From: COE1 sp045579665
GTDB lineage: Bacteria > Bacillota > Clostridia > Lachnospirales > Lachnospiraceae
DNA: 23,958 nt
NCBI GenBank assembly: GCA_045579665.1
Contig: JAZNMO010000157.1
Span: 1-23,958 of the forward strand
Direction of reading: 5' to 3'
The notes under the pieces were generated by a model. It saw only the letters and a program-made list of their open reading frames with translations. It did not search any database and had not been told where the DNA came from. The translations under genes were made by a program, and so were the position numbers. How positions within the stretch are numbered: the first letter of the stretch is position 1; every line of letters starts with the position of its first letter. Shown piece by piece: positions 1 to 9,846 of the stretch.

Positions 1-3000
1 TAAGAATCAAAGCACCTTCTAAATACAAAGTACTCATCACACGGCTAAAATCTATATACGAGGATAACGCATGCGAAAAGTTCATATCCGCTTCAGACAG
101 TACCTTTCCACTAAAGAATCCGCTTTCTGTTCCGGCAGGAACCTCTACCCAATCCTCAGTTTCAAATATTCCTACATGTCTAAAGTATTTACTCTCTCTA
201 CCTGTAAGAATCTGAAATACTGCTTCTCGAACCGCTCCTGATTTGTCATCCATATATATCTTAGAGCCTTCTGTGTTCATAAGTCCGATATAGCAAAGCT
301 CTTCTATTGTAAAATCCTGGTTTCGATTCTTCGTATCACTGATAATATCATCCGAATATATGGCTAGTGGTCTTGAATCTGCCAGTTCAACATCCATGAA
401 ATAATCATGTGCATCATGTTTTATATTATACCATATTCTACCAGTATTAAACTTAATACAGTTATCATCTGATTCCACAACCACCGTATCATATTTCATC
501 GGTTGCAAATCATCGATATCCGTCAGCCCATCTCCATCGCTGTCTGCCTTCGCAGGATTGCTATAAATTGACCATGTATCAATCTCTTGCATTTCTCCTG
601 TAAAAGGATTCTTCACCGATACCTTGTAGCTTCCCTTTAACTCCTCTATATCAGGTATACCATCATCATCTGTATCAACTGTATCATCCCCTTCTGTCGG
701 ATTCTTGTCCAATCGTACAATAGAACCATCTGCCAATCTTATCCAACAGCCGTTGTTTACTTCTTCTCCCATCAAAGAAATTAGTGGCTCTAATGCATCT
801 GCAAAATTTTGCGAAATATTCGCAAGCACACCTTCTGTTTCTATTACTAAATCCTCATAACAAGAATAGTAATATGCATTTGTTACAACTGACGTAGATA
901 TATCATTCTCTATCAATTCTACTATGGCATCTTCCATAGTTACATTTCCATCGCCTACGATACCATTTTTGTAATCTGCATCTGTAACCATTATGATATA
1001 CTTGTTAACGCCTGTTCTAAAGTCCATGTTCATAGCACAGTAAAGCGCATCAACAGCCGACTCAGGACCATCACCACCACCACTGATTCCCAAAGTACCT
1101 ACTTTACTTTTAAAAGCATTTACATCCGTGTACCAATCGTAGCATTTTGTACTACCAACACCGTCCGCATAAATATCTCGATATTCCACCAACCCAAGAC
1201 GGATATCTACCTTATTCTCTTCCAACTTTGCAACAAATGCATTAATATTATTTCTAACATTTCTTATCGCTCCCGACATAGACCCCGTAGTGTCTACAAC
1301 AAATACTACATCAGCTTTACCTGCTTCTATGATATTCCCTACATTTTCCCAGTCCATGAAGAAGAAATAGTTTGTCAGAGATACTACCATATATGTACTG
1401 TAATGCTCTACATTCGCTGAGATAGTAGCATTTTCCACATCATATGTGGTTTCTAACAATTCCAGTGCATTTTCGTCATTATTGTACCACGCAACAGCCA
1501 AGTCACTTAAAGCATATTTTTCTAGTATTTCTTTACTAATCTGAAAAGATAACTTGCTGCTTGCAAATGTCATTTCATCATCATGAACAAACTCAAATGG
1601 TGTTCCCACTAACGCGTCAATATCTGTAATTACCTTATCATGCTCGATAGCTTCTGCATATATCCTTCTGCTATAATCCCCTTGTCCTGTTATCTCTATC
1701 TTAGGCATAGTTCCCACAGCATCTAAACTATACTGATATATCGAATCCAATCTAACCTGTTGTGTTACAATCTCCTTACCATCAGCAATTCCATTGCCAT
1801 CAGAATCAGATTTTAACGGATTGAGACCACTGGAAACCTCCGTTCCATCACTCATGCCATCCGCATCTGTATCCCAATTTATGGGACTTGTACCATAGAC
1901 CTTTACTTCCTCATAGTCTGTTAATCCATCTTCATCCGTATCTTTCACAAATGGATTAGAATCATATTCATATTCCTCAATCAGTGTTAATCCGTCACCA
2001 TCAAAGTCATCCGACAGCCTAACATCATCGATTGGCATATCACGCATCAACATATTCGGATAAATTGCTCTCTCCAAATATTCTTTGTCAATCTTGCCGT
2101 CTGCCAAATCGGCATAGCTATCATCTACAAGTACATAAGTATATAACTGATAATTTGTAGGTGCATCTTCTTTCTGTCCACCTTCCCCATTAAATCCAAA
2201 CGAAATAGTCTGTCCAACCTCTATGTTTTCATTGTAGCCGGCATTTCTGATTACATAGTGATTACCTTCTGTTTCTTCTATCGTTGCATTCCATATACTT
2301 GTAATATCTCTATTAAAATCAAACTCCAGTACCCAATCTTCTAATACAACTTCTGTATTATTTGTGATAGAAATTGTTGCAGAGTATCCACTTCCCCAAT
2401 CACTTGCTAAAGAATATTCAATTGAATAATCCTCTGTTCCAATCTGTATGGTTTGTCCTATGATTTCATAACTTGTCGGAAAGCTGGAAAATTCGCCTGA
2501 ACCACTAAAACCAAATTCCACATAGCTTCCTACTGCTATATCTTGATTCCAGCCCGCATTCTTAATAGTGCAGCTTCCTTCTTCCGTTTTGTATATCTCT
2601 GCATTCCATATATTTACAATTTCGTAATTAGCATTCTACCTCAAATGCCAGTCATGTATTACCTCATCCCCTGCATTTTCAATTCTGACTGATGCATTAT
2701 AGCCGCCATCCCATGCGCTATCCAGTTTGAAAACAACACTAAAATTGTCTGCTTCATATACTGACTCTTCTGTACTCTCCTCAGTCGATGCAGCATCTTC
2801 CTCAGTCACTTCTTCTGTAGTACTCTCTACCGTGATATTCTCTACCATGGTATCTTCTTCGACAAGAGTTTCATCTGTCAATGGCTCTTCCGCCCAAATT
2901 TCTTCACTTGAAAATACTTCAGTAGTCGTTTCATCAGATGCTGACATATCAGTTTCGCAATCCTCTGTTGTAATTTCTTCACCTTCAGTTACTTTTGTTT

Positions 3001-3328
3001 CTGCAACTCCTGAACCATCTTCTGATGTTTCTATCTCGTCAGTGGCTGATTCCACTGTTGTTTCCCCTTCTATTACAGATGCCTCTTCTATCGTTACTTC
3101 TTCTGTATATACTACTGTAACACTCTCCGTTTCACATTCTGTTAATACGCCCTCTACACTCTCTTCTCTTAATGTTTCACTCTCTTTTTCGATAGTTTCT
3201 TCTACTGCCGTAGATTCCATCGTTGATTCTACCTTCACCTCAGCTGCGTATGCTCTCGAATCAATCGTACTCGCAAACACACTCACTGCCAGTAAAAGTG
3301 CTAATGATTTTCTTACTACTCTCTTCAT
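1..3328 (-). CDS. Large secreted surface protein (signal peptide, Thr/Glu-rich linker, two CBM2-like modules, Ca-type repeats, VWA), partial, with in-frame TAG
   Basis: The chosen start is ATG at 3326-3328, preceded by AAAGGA; it opens a classic signal peptide (MKRVVRKSLALLLAVSV, then an AYA-AE cleavage-like site). Residues about 35-190 are a Thr/Glu/Ser-rich low-complexity linker. Two tandem modules of about 95 residues (195-290 and 301-396) share DW..L, IWNA, NAGxN and FGF(S/N)G, like cellulose-binding CBM2 domains. DxDxDG calcium-loop repeats (thrombospondin type 3-like) lie near residues 440-520 and again near 884-942. Between them is a VWA domain with a MIDAS motif (DTTGS) near residue 675. 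Codon 231 (2636-2638) is TAG. I read the same frame by hand from 2635 to 2 and found no other stop. The C-terminus and any cell-wall anchor lie outside the window. The architecture suggests an exported adhesin or polysaccharide-binding protein; the ligand is unknown. It may be a pseudogene if the TAG is real and not read through. Confidence 0.8.
2636..2638 (-). other. In-frame TAG inside the first CBM2-like module
   Basis: The codon falls after DWHLR in module 1. Aligned with module 2 of the same protein (DWVLEF), TAG sits exactly where module 2 has Phe336, and both modules reach IWNA after the same number of residues, so nothing is inserted or deleted. A single base change from Tyr, Trp or Leu(TTG) would give TAG. 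Confidence 0.85.
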
Positions 3329-3447
3329 TTGTAATCCTTTCTGTCTTATATATTCTGCCCTTTCGAAATGCCTATTTCCTTTATCTCCTTTCCGACACTC
3401 CGAATAACAATTTACTATATTGTATAAAAAACACAATACTTGAATAA

Positions 3448-3475
3448 ATATTATGTTCGCCAATATATAATTCAA
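3448..3475 (-). promoter_or_regulatory. Possible sigma-A-type promoter for the surface protein gene
   Basis: On the minus strand TTGAAT (3470-3475) and TAATAT (3448-3453) are 16 bp apart, about 120 bp upstream of the start codon. The region is AT-rich, so chance matches are likely. Confidence 0.3.
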
Positions 3476-3502
3476 TATTTTCCATCTATAGGTAAACAGT
3501 CC

Positions 3503-3539
3503 AAAAAACGACTCCTGAATAAACATTCAAAAGTCGTTT
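3503..3539 (-). terminator. Rho-independent terminator at the end of the atp operon
   Basis: Read on the minus strand, AAACGACT pairs with AGTCGTTT, and a smaller GAAT/ATTC pair closes the apical loop. A run of six T follows. It lies about 20 bp past the TAG of the 139-residue gene and separates it from the surface-protein gene. Confidence 0.8.
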
Positions 3540-3559
3540 CCCACACACAATATTCTCAA

Positions 3560-3979
3560 CTAAAAGAAGTAATAACTCTTTCTCTTCTTCCTGCGTTTCA
3601 ATATCTCATAGTACAGAAGCACCGTAACCAATTCTCTTATCCACGGCTTACGAGTCTGCCAATCCTCCATTGACATCATCGGCTCCTGTGTCGTTTCTGT
3701 ATTTTCCCTATTCATTTCTTCTGTTTCGATGAACTGCATAATGGTATTCACCAGCTGTTCTAACTGCCACTTGTCAGGATACTGGTCATATATCATACTG
3801 CCATCATAATCTACCCTATTGAGTAAATCGAAGATTTTTACCTGATATCTCTTGGCATACATCGGATACATCTGTTGCAGATACTCTAAGTCCTCCAACA
3901 TCTGATCCTCATTCATCTGATTCCAGTCCTGATACCTTGGAAATCCCGAATAAAAAGGGAACGCTCTTTGATAATCCAT
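3560..3979 (-). CDS. Small hypothetical protein at the end of the atp operon
   Basis: This 139-residue protein is of unknown function. It starts at ATG 3977-3979 with GAGGT upstream and ends in TAG. It lies 53 bp after atpC on the same strand and before the operon terminator, so it is probably co-transcribed with the ATP synthase. There is no signal peptide. The N-terminal part is rich in Met, Tyr, Gln and Asp (a QMYPMYAKRYQ stretch around residues 35-45), the middle looks helical, then comes a polar Asn/Thr/Glu linker (about 90-100), and the end is very basic (KRRKKRKSYYFF). I recognise no domain. Its position suggests, but does not show, a link to the ATP synthase. Confidence 0.7.
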   Translation of the reverse strand: MDYQRAFPFYSGFPRYQDWNQMNEDQMLEDLEYLQQMYPMYAKRYQVKIFDLLNRVDYDGSMIYDQYPDKWQLEQLVNTIMQFIETEEMNRENTETTQEPMMSMEDWQTRKPWIRELVTVLLYYEILKRRKKRKSYYFF

Positions 3980-4032
3980 GCTTTTTACCTCGCTTTTTGA
4001 TTATCATATGCGTTCCCTTGATTATTTGTTCA

Positions 4033-4437
4033 TTATCTTAGTTCCGAAACACGGATTCGTGTAATAGAACGTCTCAGAGCTGCCTCCGCTCTAATCATAT
4101 CAATGTCGGAGCCGCCGCTGGAAAGTCTGCCTTGCGCTCTTTCCCTTGCTGCCTCTGCTCTGTTTTCATCGATTTCACCCGGCCACTCTATGATTTCTGC
4201 AAGAATGGTTACCTCCTCAGGTAAAATCTGTACGAAGCCTGCATGCAATGCCGCATGCTTTACTTCGCCATCCTGAGTAATTTTCAGTACTCCCGGCTTC
4301 ACGATAACCGTAAGTGGCACGTGATTTGGATAAATACCTAATTCACCCTCAGTTGTATTAAATTCCACCATATCTACGTCTTCATTAAAAAATTCGCGGT
4401 CAGGTGTTACAATTGTTAATTTCATTTTCTCCGCCAT
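4033..4437 (-). CDS. atpC: ATP synthase F1 subunit epsilon
   Basis: The 134-residue epsilon subunit links the rotor stalk to the catalytic head and can inhibit ATP hydrolysis. The N-terminal beta-sandwich shows the family pattern VEFNTTEGELGIYPNHVPL (about residues 24-42). The C-terminal helical hairpin contains IDENRA, which fits the I/L-D-x-x-R-A motif of ATP-binding epsilon subunits. The start at 4437 has AAAGGGGTG upstream. It lies 12 bp after atpD. Confidence 0.96.
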   Translation of the reverse strand: MAEKMKLTIVTPDREFFNEDVDMVEFNTTEGELGIYPNHVPLTVIVKPGVLKITQDGEVKHAALHAGFVQILPEEVTILAEIIEWPGEIDENRAEAARERAQGRLSSGGSDIDMIRAEAALRRSITRIRVSELR

Positions 4438-4449
4438 GATATCACCCCT

Positions 4450-5844
4450 TTATTTTACGCGGGCGATAACGTCATCAATCGTTCCGGCATTGAGGAAATG
4501 TCCTTCAGGAATATCATCATGCTTTCCTTCGAGAATCTCCCTGAAGCCTCTGATTGTCTCAGAGATAGGTACATACTTACCGTCAAGACCTGTAAACTGC
4601 TCTGCTACATGGAATGGCTGAGACAGGAATCTCTGAATCTTTCTTGCTCTGTTAACAACAAGCTTATCATCCTCTGAAAGCTCGTCCATACCAAGAATTG
4701 CGATGATATCCTGTAATTCCTTATACTTCTGCAGAATCTGCTGTACGCCACGTGCTACCTCATAGTGCTCCTGACCTACGATACGTGGGTCAAGAATTCT
4801 TGATGTAGATTCCAATGGGTCAACCGCCGGATAAATACCAAGCTCTACGATAGAACGTGATAATACAGTGGTTGCATCCAAGTGCGCGAAGGTTGTAGCC
4901 GGAGCCGGGTCAGTTAAGTCATCCGCAGGTACATATACAGCCTGTACAGATGTGATAGAACCGTTCTTTGTAGAAGTAATTCGCTCCTGCAAAGCACCCA
5001 TTTCTGTCTGTAAGGTTGGCTGGTAACCTACCGCTGATGGCATACGACCAAGCAACGCAGATACCTCAGAACCTGCCTGTGTGAATCGGAAAATATTATC
5101 AATGAATAACAATACGTCCTTTCCACCCTTATCACGGAAGTACTCTGCCATAGTAAGTCCTGTAAGACCAACTCGCATTCTCGCTCCTGGTGGCTCGTTC
5201 ATCTGACCAAACACCATGGTTGTTTTATTGATAACGCCTGACTCTATCATTTCATGATAAAGGTCGTTACCCTCTCTGGTACGCTCACCTACACCGGTAA
5301 ATACAGAATATCCACCGTGCTCAGTTGCGATATTTGTAATTAACTCCTGAATTAATACTGTCTTACCTACACCGGCACCACCGAACAGACCAATCTTACC
5401 ACCCTTCTGATAAGGACAAAGAAGGTCTACTACCTTGATACCTGTCTCAAGTAATTCAGTTTCTGTTGCCTGTTCCTTGAACTCAGGAGCAGGTCTGTGA
5501 ATCGGTTCAAAGCTTACGCCATCCGGAACCGGCTTATTATCAATTGGCTCGCCTAATACATTAAACATACGTCCCAATGTATTCTCACCTACCGGAACTG
5601 TAATTGCGGCACCTGTTGCTGTCGCATCCATTCCACGTAACAATCCGTCAGTAGGTCCCATGGCGATACATCTTACTGTATCATCACCCAAATGCTGTGC
5701 TACCTCAAGCACTAAGGTTGAACCATCCTGTCTGGTAACCTTAATCGCTTCGTTAATTTCAGGAAGCTCACCCTCCTTGAACTTTACGTCAAGTACCGCA
5801 CCGATAATCTGAGTAATTTTACCAATTACTACCTTATCTGCCAT
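4450..5844 (-). CDS. atpD: ATP synthase F1 subunit beta
   Basis: This 464-residue protein is the catalytic subunit of the F1 head. Walker A (GGAGVGKT) is at residues 155-162, and the catalytic-loop and arginine-region motifs GERTREGNDLY and ALLGRMPSAVGYQPTL are intact. A DELSEDD version of the DELSEED lever motif lies near residue 385. The length is normal. The start at 5844 follows GAGAGGAAG. The gene sits between atpG and atpC in the standard order. Confidence 0.98.
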   Translation of the reverse strand: MADKVVIGKITQIIGAVLDVKFKEGELPEINEAIKVTRQDGSTLVLEVAQHLGDDTVRCIAMGPTDGLLRGMDATATGAAITVPVGENTLGRMFNVLGEPIDNKPVPDGVSFEPIHRPAPEFKEQATETELLETGIKVVDLLCPYQKGGKIGLFGGAGVGKTVLIQELITNIATEHGGYSVFTGVGERTREGNDLYHEMIESGVINKTTMVFGQMNEPPGARMRVGLTGLTMAEYFRDKGGKDVLLFIDNIFRFTQAGSEVSALLGRMPSAVGYQPTLQTEMGALQERITSTKNGSITSVQAVYVPADDLTDPAPATTFAHLDATTVLSRSIVELGIYPAVDPLESTSRILDPRIVGQEHYEVARGVQQILQKYKELQDIIAILGMDELSEDDKLVVNRARKIQRFLSQPFHVAEQFTGLDGKYVPISETIRGFREILEGKHDDIPEGHFLNAGTIDDVIARVK

Positions 5845-5920
5845 TTTCTTCTTCCTCTCTTCATTTTAGTTATCGATAATTGCAACGGCTTATCTCATAA
5901 GATTGCTATCCGGCAATCTT

Positions 5921-6775
5921 TTATGAAATTGCCTCTGCGCCTGCTATAATCTCTGTTAATTCCTGAGTAATTGAACCCTGACGTGCTCTGTTATACAACA
6001 GTGAAAGCTTACTAATCATTTCTTCAGCGTTGCTGGTTGCCGAATCCATTGCCTGCATTCTGGCACCATTTTCACTGGCTACAGACTCTATCATTGCTCC
6101 GTATATCAGACTTGTAATATATTTCGGTATAATCAACTCAACAGCTTCCTCTGTTTCAGGCTCAAATTCCAATATCGCTTTATCGTCGTCGCTTCTCTCG
6201 TCTTCTATCTTAATAGGTAAAAGCTTGAGCAAGGTCGGAATATGTGTCACAGTATTCTTGAATGCTGTATATGCAACATAAATCTCTCCGATTTCACCCG
6301 CTGCAAAATCATCCAGCACCTTCTTACTGATTTTCATCGCATCTGCATAAATCGGCTCTTCAATTGCATCAGAATAATCCTCTCGCATATCATAACCTAA
6401 TCTTGCAAATGCATCCTTACCCTTTCTACCTACAGAGTAGATGATTACATCATCTTTATCGAAGTCCTCATTATTTTTAATCAACTTGACAATATTGGAA
6501 TTATATCCACCGGCAAGCCCTCTGTTACCTGTGATAACGATAACACCCTTTTTCTTGGACTGGCTTGGCTGCAAAAACGGATGGTTAATCTCACCTGCCC
6601 TTGACAGCATGGAAACAACGGTATCATACATACATCTAAAATATGTCTTGGAGCGTTCCGCACGTCCCTTAGAACGCTGGAGTTTAACAGTAGAAACAAG
6701 CTTCATGGCTTTCGTAATCTGCTGTGTACTTTGTACAGAGCCTTTACGTCTCTTAATGTCTCTCATTGAAGCCAT
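5921..6775 (-). CDS. atpG: ATP synthase F1 subunit gamma
   Basis: The 284-residue gamma subunit is the central rotating shaft of F1. The N-terminal family helix (MASMRDIKRRKGSVQSTQQI), the central ITGNRGLAGGYN motif (about residue 82) and the C-terminal helix with MQAMDSATSNAEEMI are all present. The start at 6775 has AAAGGAG upstream. It lies 14 bp after the atpA stop. The length is typical. Confidence 0.97.
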   Translation of the reverse strand: MASMRDIKRRKGSVQSTQQITKAMKLVSTVKLQRSKGRAERSKTYFRCMYDTVVSMLSRAGEINHPFLQPSQSKKKGVIVITGNRGLAGGYNSNIVKLIKNNEDFDKDDVIIYSVGRKGKDAFARLGYDMREDYSDAIEEPIYADAMKISKKVLDDFAAGEIGEIYVAYTAFKNTVTHIPTLLKLLPIKIEDERSDDDKAILEFEPETEEAVELIIPKYITSLIYGAMIESVASENGARMQAMDSATSNAEEMISKLSLLYNRARQGSITQELTEIIAGAEAIS

Positions 6776-6789
6776 AAGAAAACTCCTTT

Positions 6790-8295
6790 CTAGCGGAATC
6801 GCTTCTTAAATTCCTCAATCGCTGTTACAAGCTGCTTATCTGTCTCCTCAGAGATTTCCTTCTGTTCCTTGATAGCACTTGGAATCTGTGGATACTGTGT
6901 ATCTAAGAACTCAAAGAATTCAGACTCAAATCTTGTAATTTCACTTACAGGGATATCGAGCAAATACTTCTTTGTAGCAACATACAGAATAATAACCTGA
7001 TACTCTACCGGCATAGGCTTGTACTGTGGCTGCTTTAAGATTTCCTTAATACGAACACCCTGCTCGAGCTTCTCCTTTGTATCTGCATCAAGCTCTGAAC
7101 CAAACTGTGCAAAGGAAGCAAGCTCACGATACTGTGCAAGCTCAACTCGGATAGGCGCTGCAATCTTCTTCATCGCCTTAATCTGTGCTGAACCACCTAC
7201 TCGTGATACTGATAAACCTGCGTTAACCGCCGGTCTGAAGCCTGAGTTGAACATTTCTGTCTCAAGATAAATCTGTCCATCAGTAATAGAGATAACGTTT
7301 GTCGGGATATATGCCGAAACGTCGCCCGCCTGCGTCTCAATAATCGGAAGCGCTGTTAAAGAACCTCCGCCATACTCCTCATTCATTCTGGCAGCTCTCT
7401 CTAATAATCTGGAATGCAGATAGAATACGTCACCCGGATAAGCCTCACGGCCTGGTGGACGTCTCAAAAGTAAGGAGAGTGTACGGTATGCAGTTGCATG
7501 CTTACTTAAGTCATCATAGATAACAAGTACGTCTTCTCCGTTCTCCATCCATTCCTCACCAATCGCACAGCCCGCATACGGTGCAATGTACTGTAATGGT
7601 GCTAACTCACTGGCTGTTGATGCAACGACTGTTGTATAAGCCATAGCACCAAATTCCTCTAATGTTTTCACTATGTTTGCAACAGTAGAAGCCTTCTGAC
7701 CAATTGCAACATAGATACATTTCACATTCTGTCCCTTCTGGTTAATAATGGTATCCAGCGCAATTGCTGTCTTACCGGTCTGTCTGTCTCCGATAATCAA
7801 CTCTCGCTGACCTCTTCCAATCGGAACCATGGCATCAATAGCCTTGATACCTGTCTGCAATGGTGTATCAACTGACTTTCTGGTGATAACACCTGATGCA
7901 ACTCTTTCAATCTGACGATATTTACTTGTCTGAATAGGACCCTTGCCGTCAATCGGCTGACCAAGAGCATTTACAACACGTCCAAGCATAGCATCTCCTA
8001 CCGGAACCTCTACTACTCGGCCTGTTGTCTTAACTGTATCACCCTCGTTTACATTACGGGTTGCTCCAAGCAAAACAGCACCAACATTATCTTCCTCAAG
8101 GTTCATTACCATTCCGTAAACTTCACCCGGGAATTCAAGAAGCTCGCCCTGCATCGCTTTCTCAAGTCCGTGTACACGAGCGATACCATCTGCTACCTGA
8201 ATAACAGTACCAACCTCTGATACCTCCAGGTCAGATGCGTATCTCTTAATCTGATCCTTAATCACTGAACTTATTTCTTCTGGTCTTAAATTCAT
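6790..8295 (-). CDS. atpA: ATP synthase F1 subunit alpha
   Basis: The alpha subunit is the regulatory nucleotide-binding partner of beta. Walker A GDRQTGKT is at residues 169-176, and the catalytic Arg region SVSRVGGSAQ is near residue 370. I chose ATG at 8293-8295 (501 residues) because AAAGGTG lies about 10 bp upstream; the alternative GTG at 8305-8307 overlaps that site. The gene ends in TAG. Confidence 0.97.
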   Translation of the reverse strand: MNLRPEEISSVIKDQIKRYASDLEVSEVGTVIQVADGIARVHGLEKAMQGELLEFPGEVYGMVMNLEEDNVGAVLLGATRNVNEGDTVKTTGRVVEVPVGDAMLGRVVNALGQPIDGKGPIQTSKYRQIERVASGVITRKSVDTPLQTGIKAIDAMVPIGRGQRELIIGDRQTGKTAIALDTIINQKGQNVKCIYVAIGQKASTVANIVKTLEEFGAMAYTTVVASTASELAPLQYIAPYAGCAIGEEWMENGEDVLVIYDDLSKHATAYRTLSLLLRRPPGREAYPGDVFYLHSRLLERAARMNEEYGGGSLTALPIIETQAGDVSAYIPTNVISITDGQIYLETEMFNSGFRPAVNAGLSVSRVGGSAQIKAMKKIAAPIRVELAQYRELASFAQFGSELDADTKEKLEQGVRIKEILKQPQYKPMPVEYQVIILYVATKKYLLDIPVSEITRFESEFFEFLDTQYPQIPSAIKEQKEISEETDKQLVTAIEEFKKRFR

Positions 8296-8343
8296 GGATC
8301 TTCGCACCTTTCTTGTTATTTTCTAACACTATTACTTCCTATG

Positions 8344-8892
8344 TTAAGCAAGCTGAATCGCTAGTAATTCTCTTTCCAGCTTCTCTAACTTTGTACGAAT
8401 ACTGCTATCCACAACTCTGTCACCCATTCGGATTACCATGCCTCCAATCAGAGACTCATCCACTGTATAGTGACATTCGATTTTCTCATACTTTGTGGTA
8501 GCCAACAGACGATTTTCCACATCTGTACGTTCTTTATCCTGTAACGGAATTGCAGTTGTGACATATGCCGTACCAATATTGCTATACTCTTTGATTCTGT
8601 CAATGACATATACCAATATTGATGTAATCTCTGTGTATCTGTCCTTCTCTATAATGGTTACAAGAAATCCTAACAATTCTTTTGAAATCTTATCCTTGAA
8701 GACATTCTCCACTACCTGAAGCTTCTCTTCCTTAGGAATCTTTGGATGATTCATGAATCTGTCAAATTCCTTATTTTCTTCCAATACCTGAAGAACAGCA
8801 GACACCTCTTCCAAAAAGAGACCTGTCTTGTTCTCTTCCACAGCAAGCTCAAACAACGCATCTCCGTATGTTTTGGAAACTAGCTTAGCCAT
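8344..8892 (-). CDS. atpH: ATP synthase F1 subunit delta
   Basis: The 182-residue delta (OSCP) subunit joins the peripheral stalk to the head. It begins MAKLVSKTYGDALFELAVEE, as the family does, and ends with the IGGMVIRMGDRVVDSSIRTKL signature region (about 149-170). The start overlaps the end of atpF by 13 nt, suggesting translational coupling; AGGTG lies upstream. Confidence 0.96.
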   Translation of the reverse strand: MAKLVSKTYGDALFELAVEENKTGLFLEEVSAVLQVLEENKEFDRFMNHPKIPKEEKLQVVENVFKDKISKELLGFLVTIIEKDRYTEITSILVYVIDRIKEYSNIGTAYVTTAIPLQDKERTDVENRLLATTKYEKIECHYTVDESLIGGMVIRMGDRVVDSSIRTKLEKLERELLAIQLA

Positions 8893-9443
8893 GTACTATC
8901 ACCTATTTCTTTCAAAGTCTCTTCGATAAGTTGATGCTGTGCATTTGTATCAATATTCGCCTGAACAATCTTAGCTGCCATAACAGATGCAACCGCAATC
9001 ATTTCGCGCTTCACTTCATCTGTTACCTTCTGCTTCTCGAGTTCAGCCTCTACCTTGGCTCTCTCAACAATCTTAGCAGCGTTGTCCTTTGCCTCGGCAA
9101 TAATCTTTGCCTCGTTTTCCAATCCACGCTTTCTTGCATCTGCCAGAATGGCTTCTGCTTCCTTATCAGCCTGCGCCAACAACGCTTCATATTTTGCTTT
9201 TTCTTCTGCAGCGGACTTCTTATCATCCTCTGCTGTCTGCAAATCTGTTTTGATTCTTTCCTGTCTGTCCTGTAACATCTTTCTTACTGGATTGAACAGG
9301 AAATGTGATGCAAACATGAACAAGAAGAACATTGCAATAATCATGAGCACTGCGTCAGCAATCAGCTGAAAATTTAAATCAAATAAATAATTGAGCCCTA
9401 CCTCTTCTGTCGCAAGTATATAATTCATGCTTTGTGCTTCCAA
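8880..9443 (-). CDS. atpF: ATP synthase F0 subunit b (TTG start)
   Basis: The 187-residue b subunit is the peripheral stalk. A single membrane helix (about residues 30-50) is followed by a long charged Ala/Glu/Lys-rich helix. I chose TTG at 9441-9443 as start because AGGAGG lies 8 bp before it, whereas the next ATG (9426-9428) would be about 23 bp away. The gene ends in TAG and overlaps atpH. Confidence 0.95.
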   Translation of the reverse strand: MEAQSMNYILATEEVGLNYLFDLNFQLIADAVLMIIAMFFLFMFASHFLFNPVRKMLQDRQERIKTDLQTAEDDKKSAAEEKAKYEALLAQADKEAEAILADARKRGLENEAKIIAEAKDNAAKIVERAKVEAELEKQKVTDEVKREMIAVASVMAAKIVQANIDTNAQHQLIEETLKEIGDSTWLS

Positions 9444-9504
9444 GCTTTTAGCCTCCTTTCCTATAATTCCATTCGATATTTGTATACCGAAAAACTTTCC
9501 TTCA

Positions 9505-9759
9505 TTAAGGAACTAAAGGCTGTACGAATAACAGAAGCATCGCTACAAGAAGACCATAAAGACCTGTTGTCTCGGCAACTGCCTGTCCTAATAACATGGT
9601 TGAAGTTACATCAGACTTAGCGCCGGGATTTCTACCTACTGCTGCAGCTGCATGACCTGCTGCAATACCCTGACCTACACCAGGTCCGATACCTGCGATA
9701 ACCGCAAGACCTGCACCAATTGCTGAACATCCTAAAATAAAGTTTGAATTGAATTCCAT
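9505..9759 (-). CDS. atpE: ATP synthase F0 subunit c, predicted Na+-binding
   Basis: The 84-residue proteolipid forms the ion-translocating c-ring. It has two membrane helices around a polar loop (RNPGAKSD, 43-50), with the ion carboxylate Glu63. Compared with the Na+-binding c-subunit of Ilyobacter tartaricus (Q32, V63, E65, S66, T67, Y70, from memory), this one has Q30, V61, E63, T64, T65 and Y68. All positions match with only Ser to Thr changed, so sodium coupling is predicted. The start is ATG at 9757-9759, with AGGAGG 9 bp upstream; a longer upstream reading frame has no such support. Confidence 0.97.
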   Translation of the reverse strand: MEFNSNFILGCSAIGAGLAVIAGIGPGVGQGIAAGHAAAAVGRNPGAKSDVTSTMLLGQAVAETTGLYGLLVAMLLLFVQPLVP

Positions 9760-9798
9760 AATTTTCTTCCTCCTAGTTAATTTTTTCAATAACCTTTT

Positions 9799-9825
9799 GA
9801 AGAATAAACTCACAGTTTATTCTTC
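9799..9825 (-). promoter_or_regulatory. Perfect 12-bp hairpin before atpE
   Basis: GAAGAATAAACT and AGTTTATTCTTC are exact inverted repeats around a 3-nt loop. It lies in the atpB-atpE intergenic mRNA, about 40 nt upstream of the atpE start, with no long T run directly after it on the minus strand. This suggests an RNA-processing or stability element, not a terminator. Confidence 0.65.
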
Positions 9826-9846
9826 CTACATATTTAGAAAATCTTG

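Noticed and set aside
3061..3260. A tandem DNA repeat in the Thr/Glu-rich region
   Set aside because: The repetition is in amino-acid composition only; no fixed repeat unit is visible at the DNA level.
2727..3407. A 226-codon plus-strand open frame rich in Ser and Val
   Set aside because: It is the reverse complement of the Thr/Glu-rich linker of the surface protein. It has no ribosome site, and the minus-strand frame has a signal peptide, a Shine-Dalgarno and recognisable domains.
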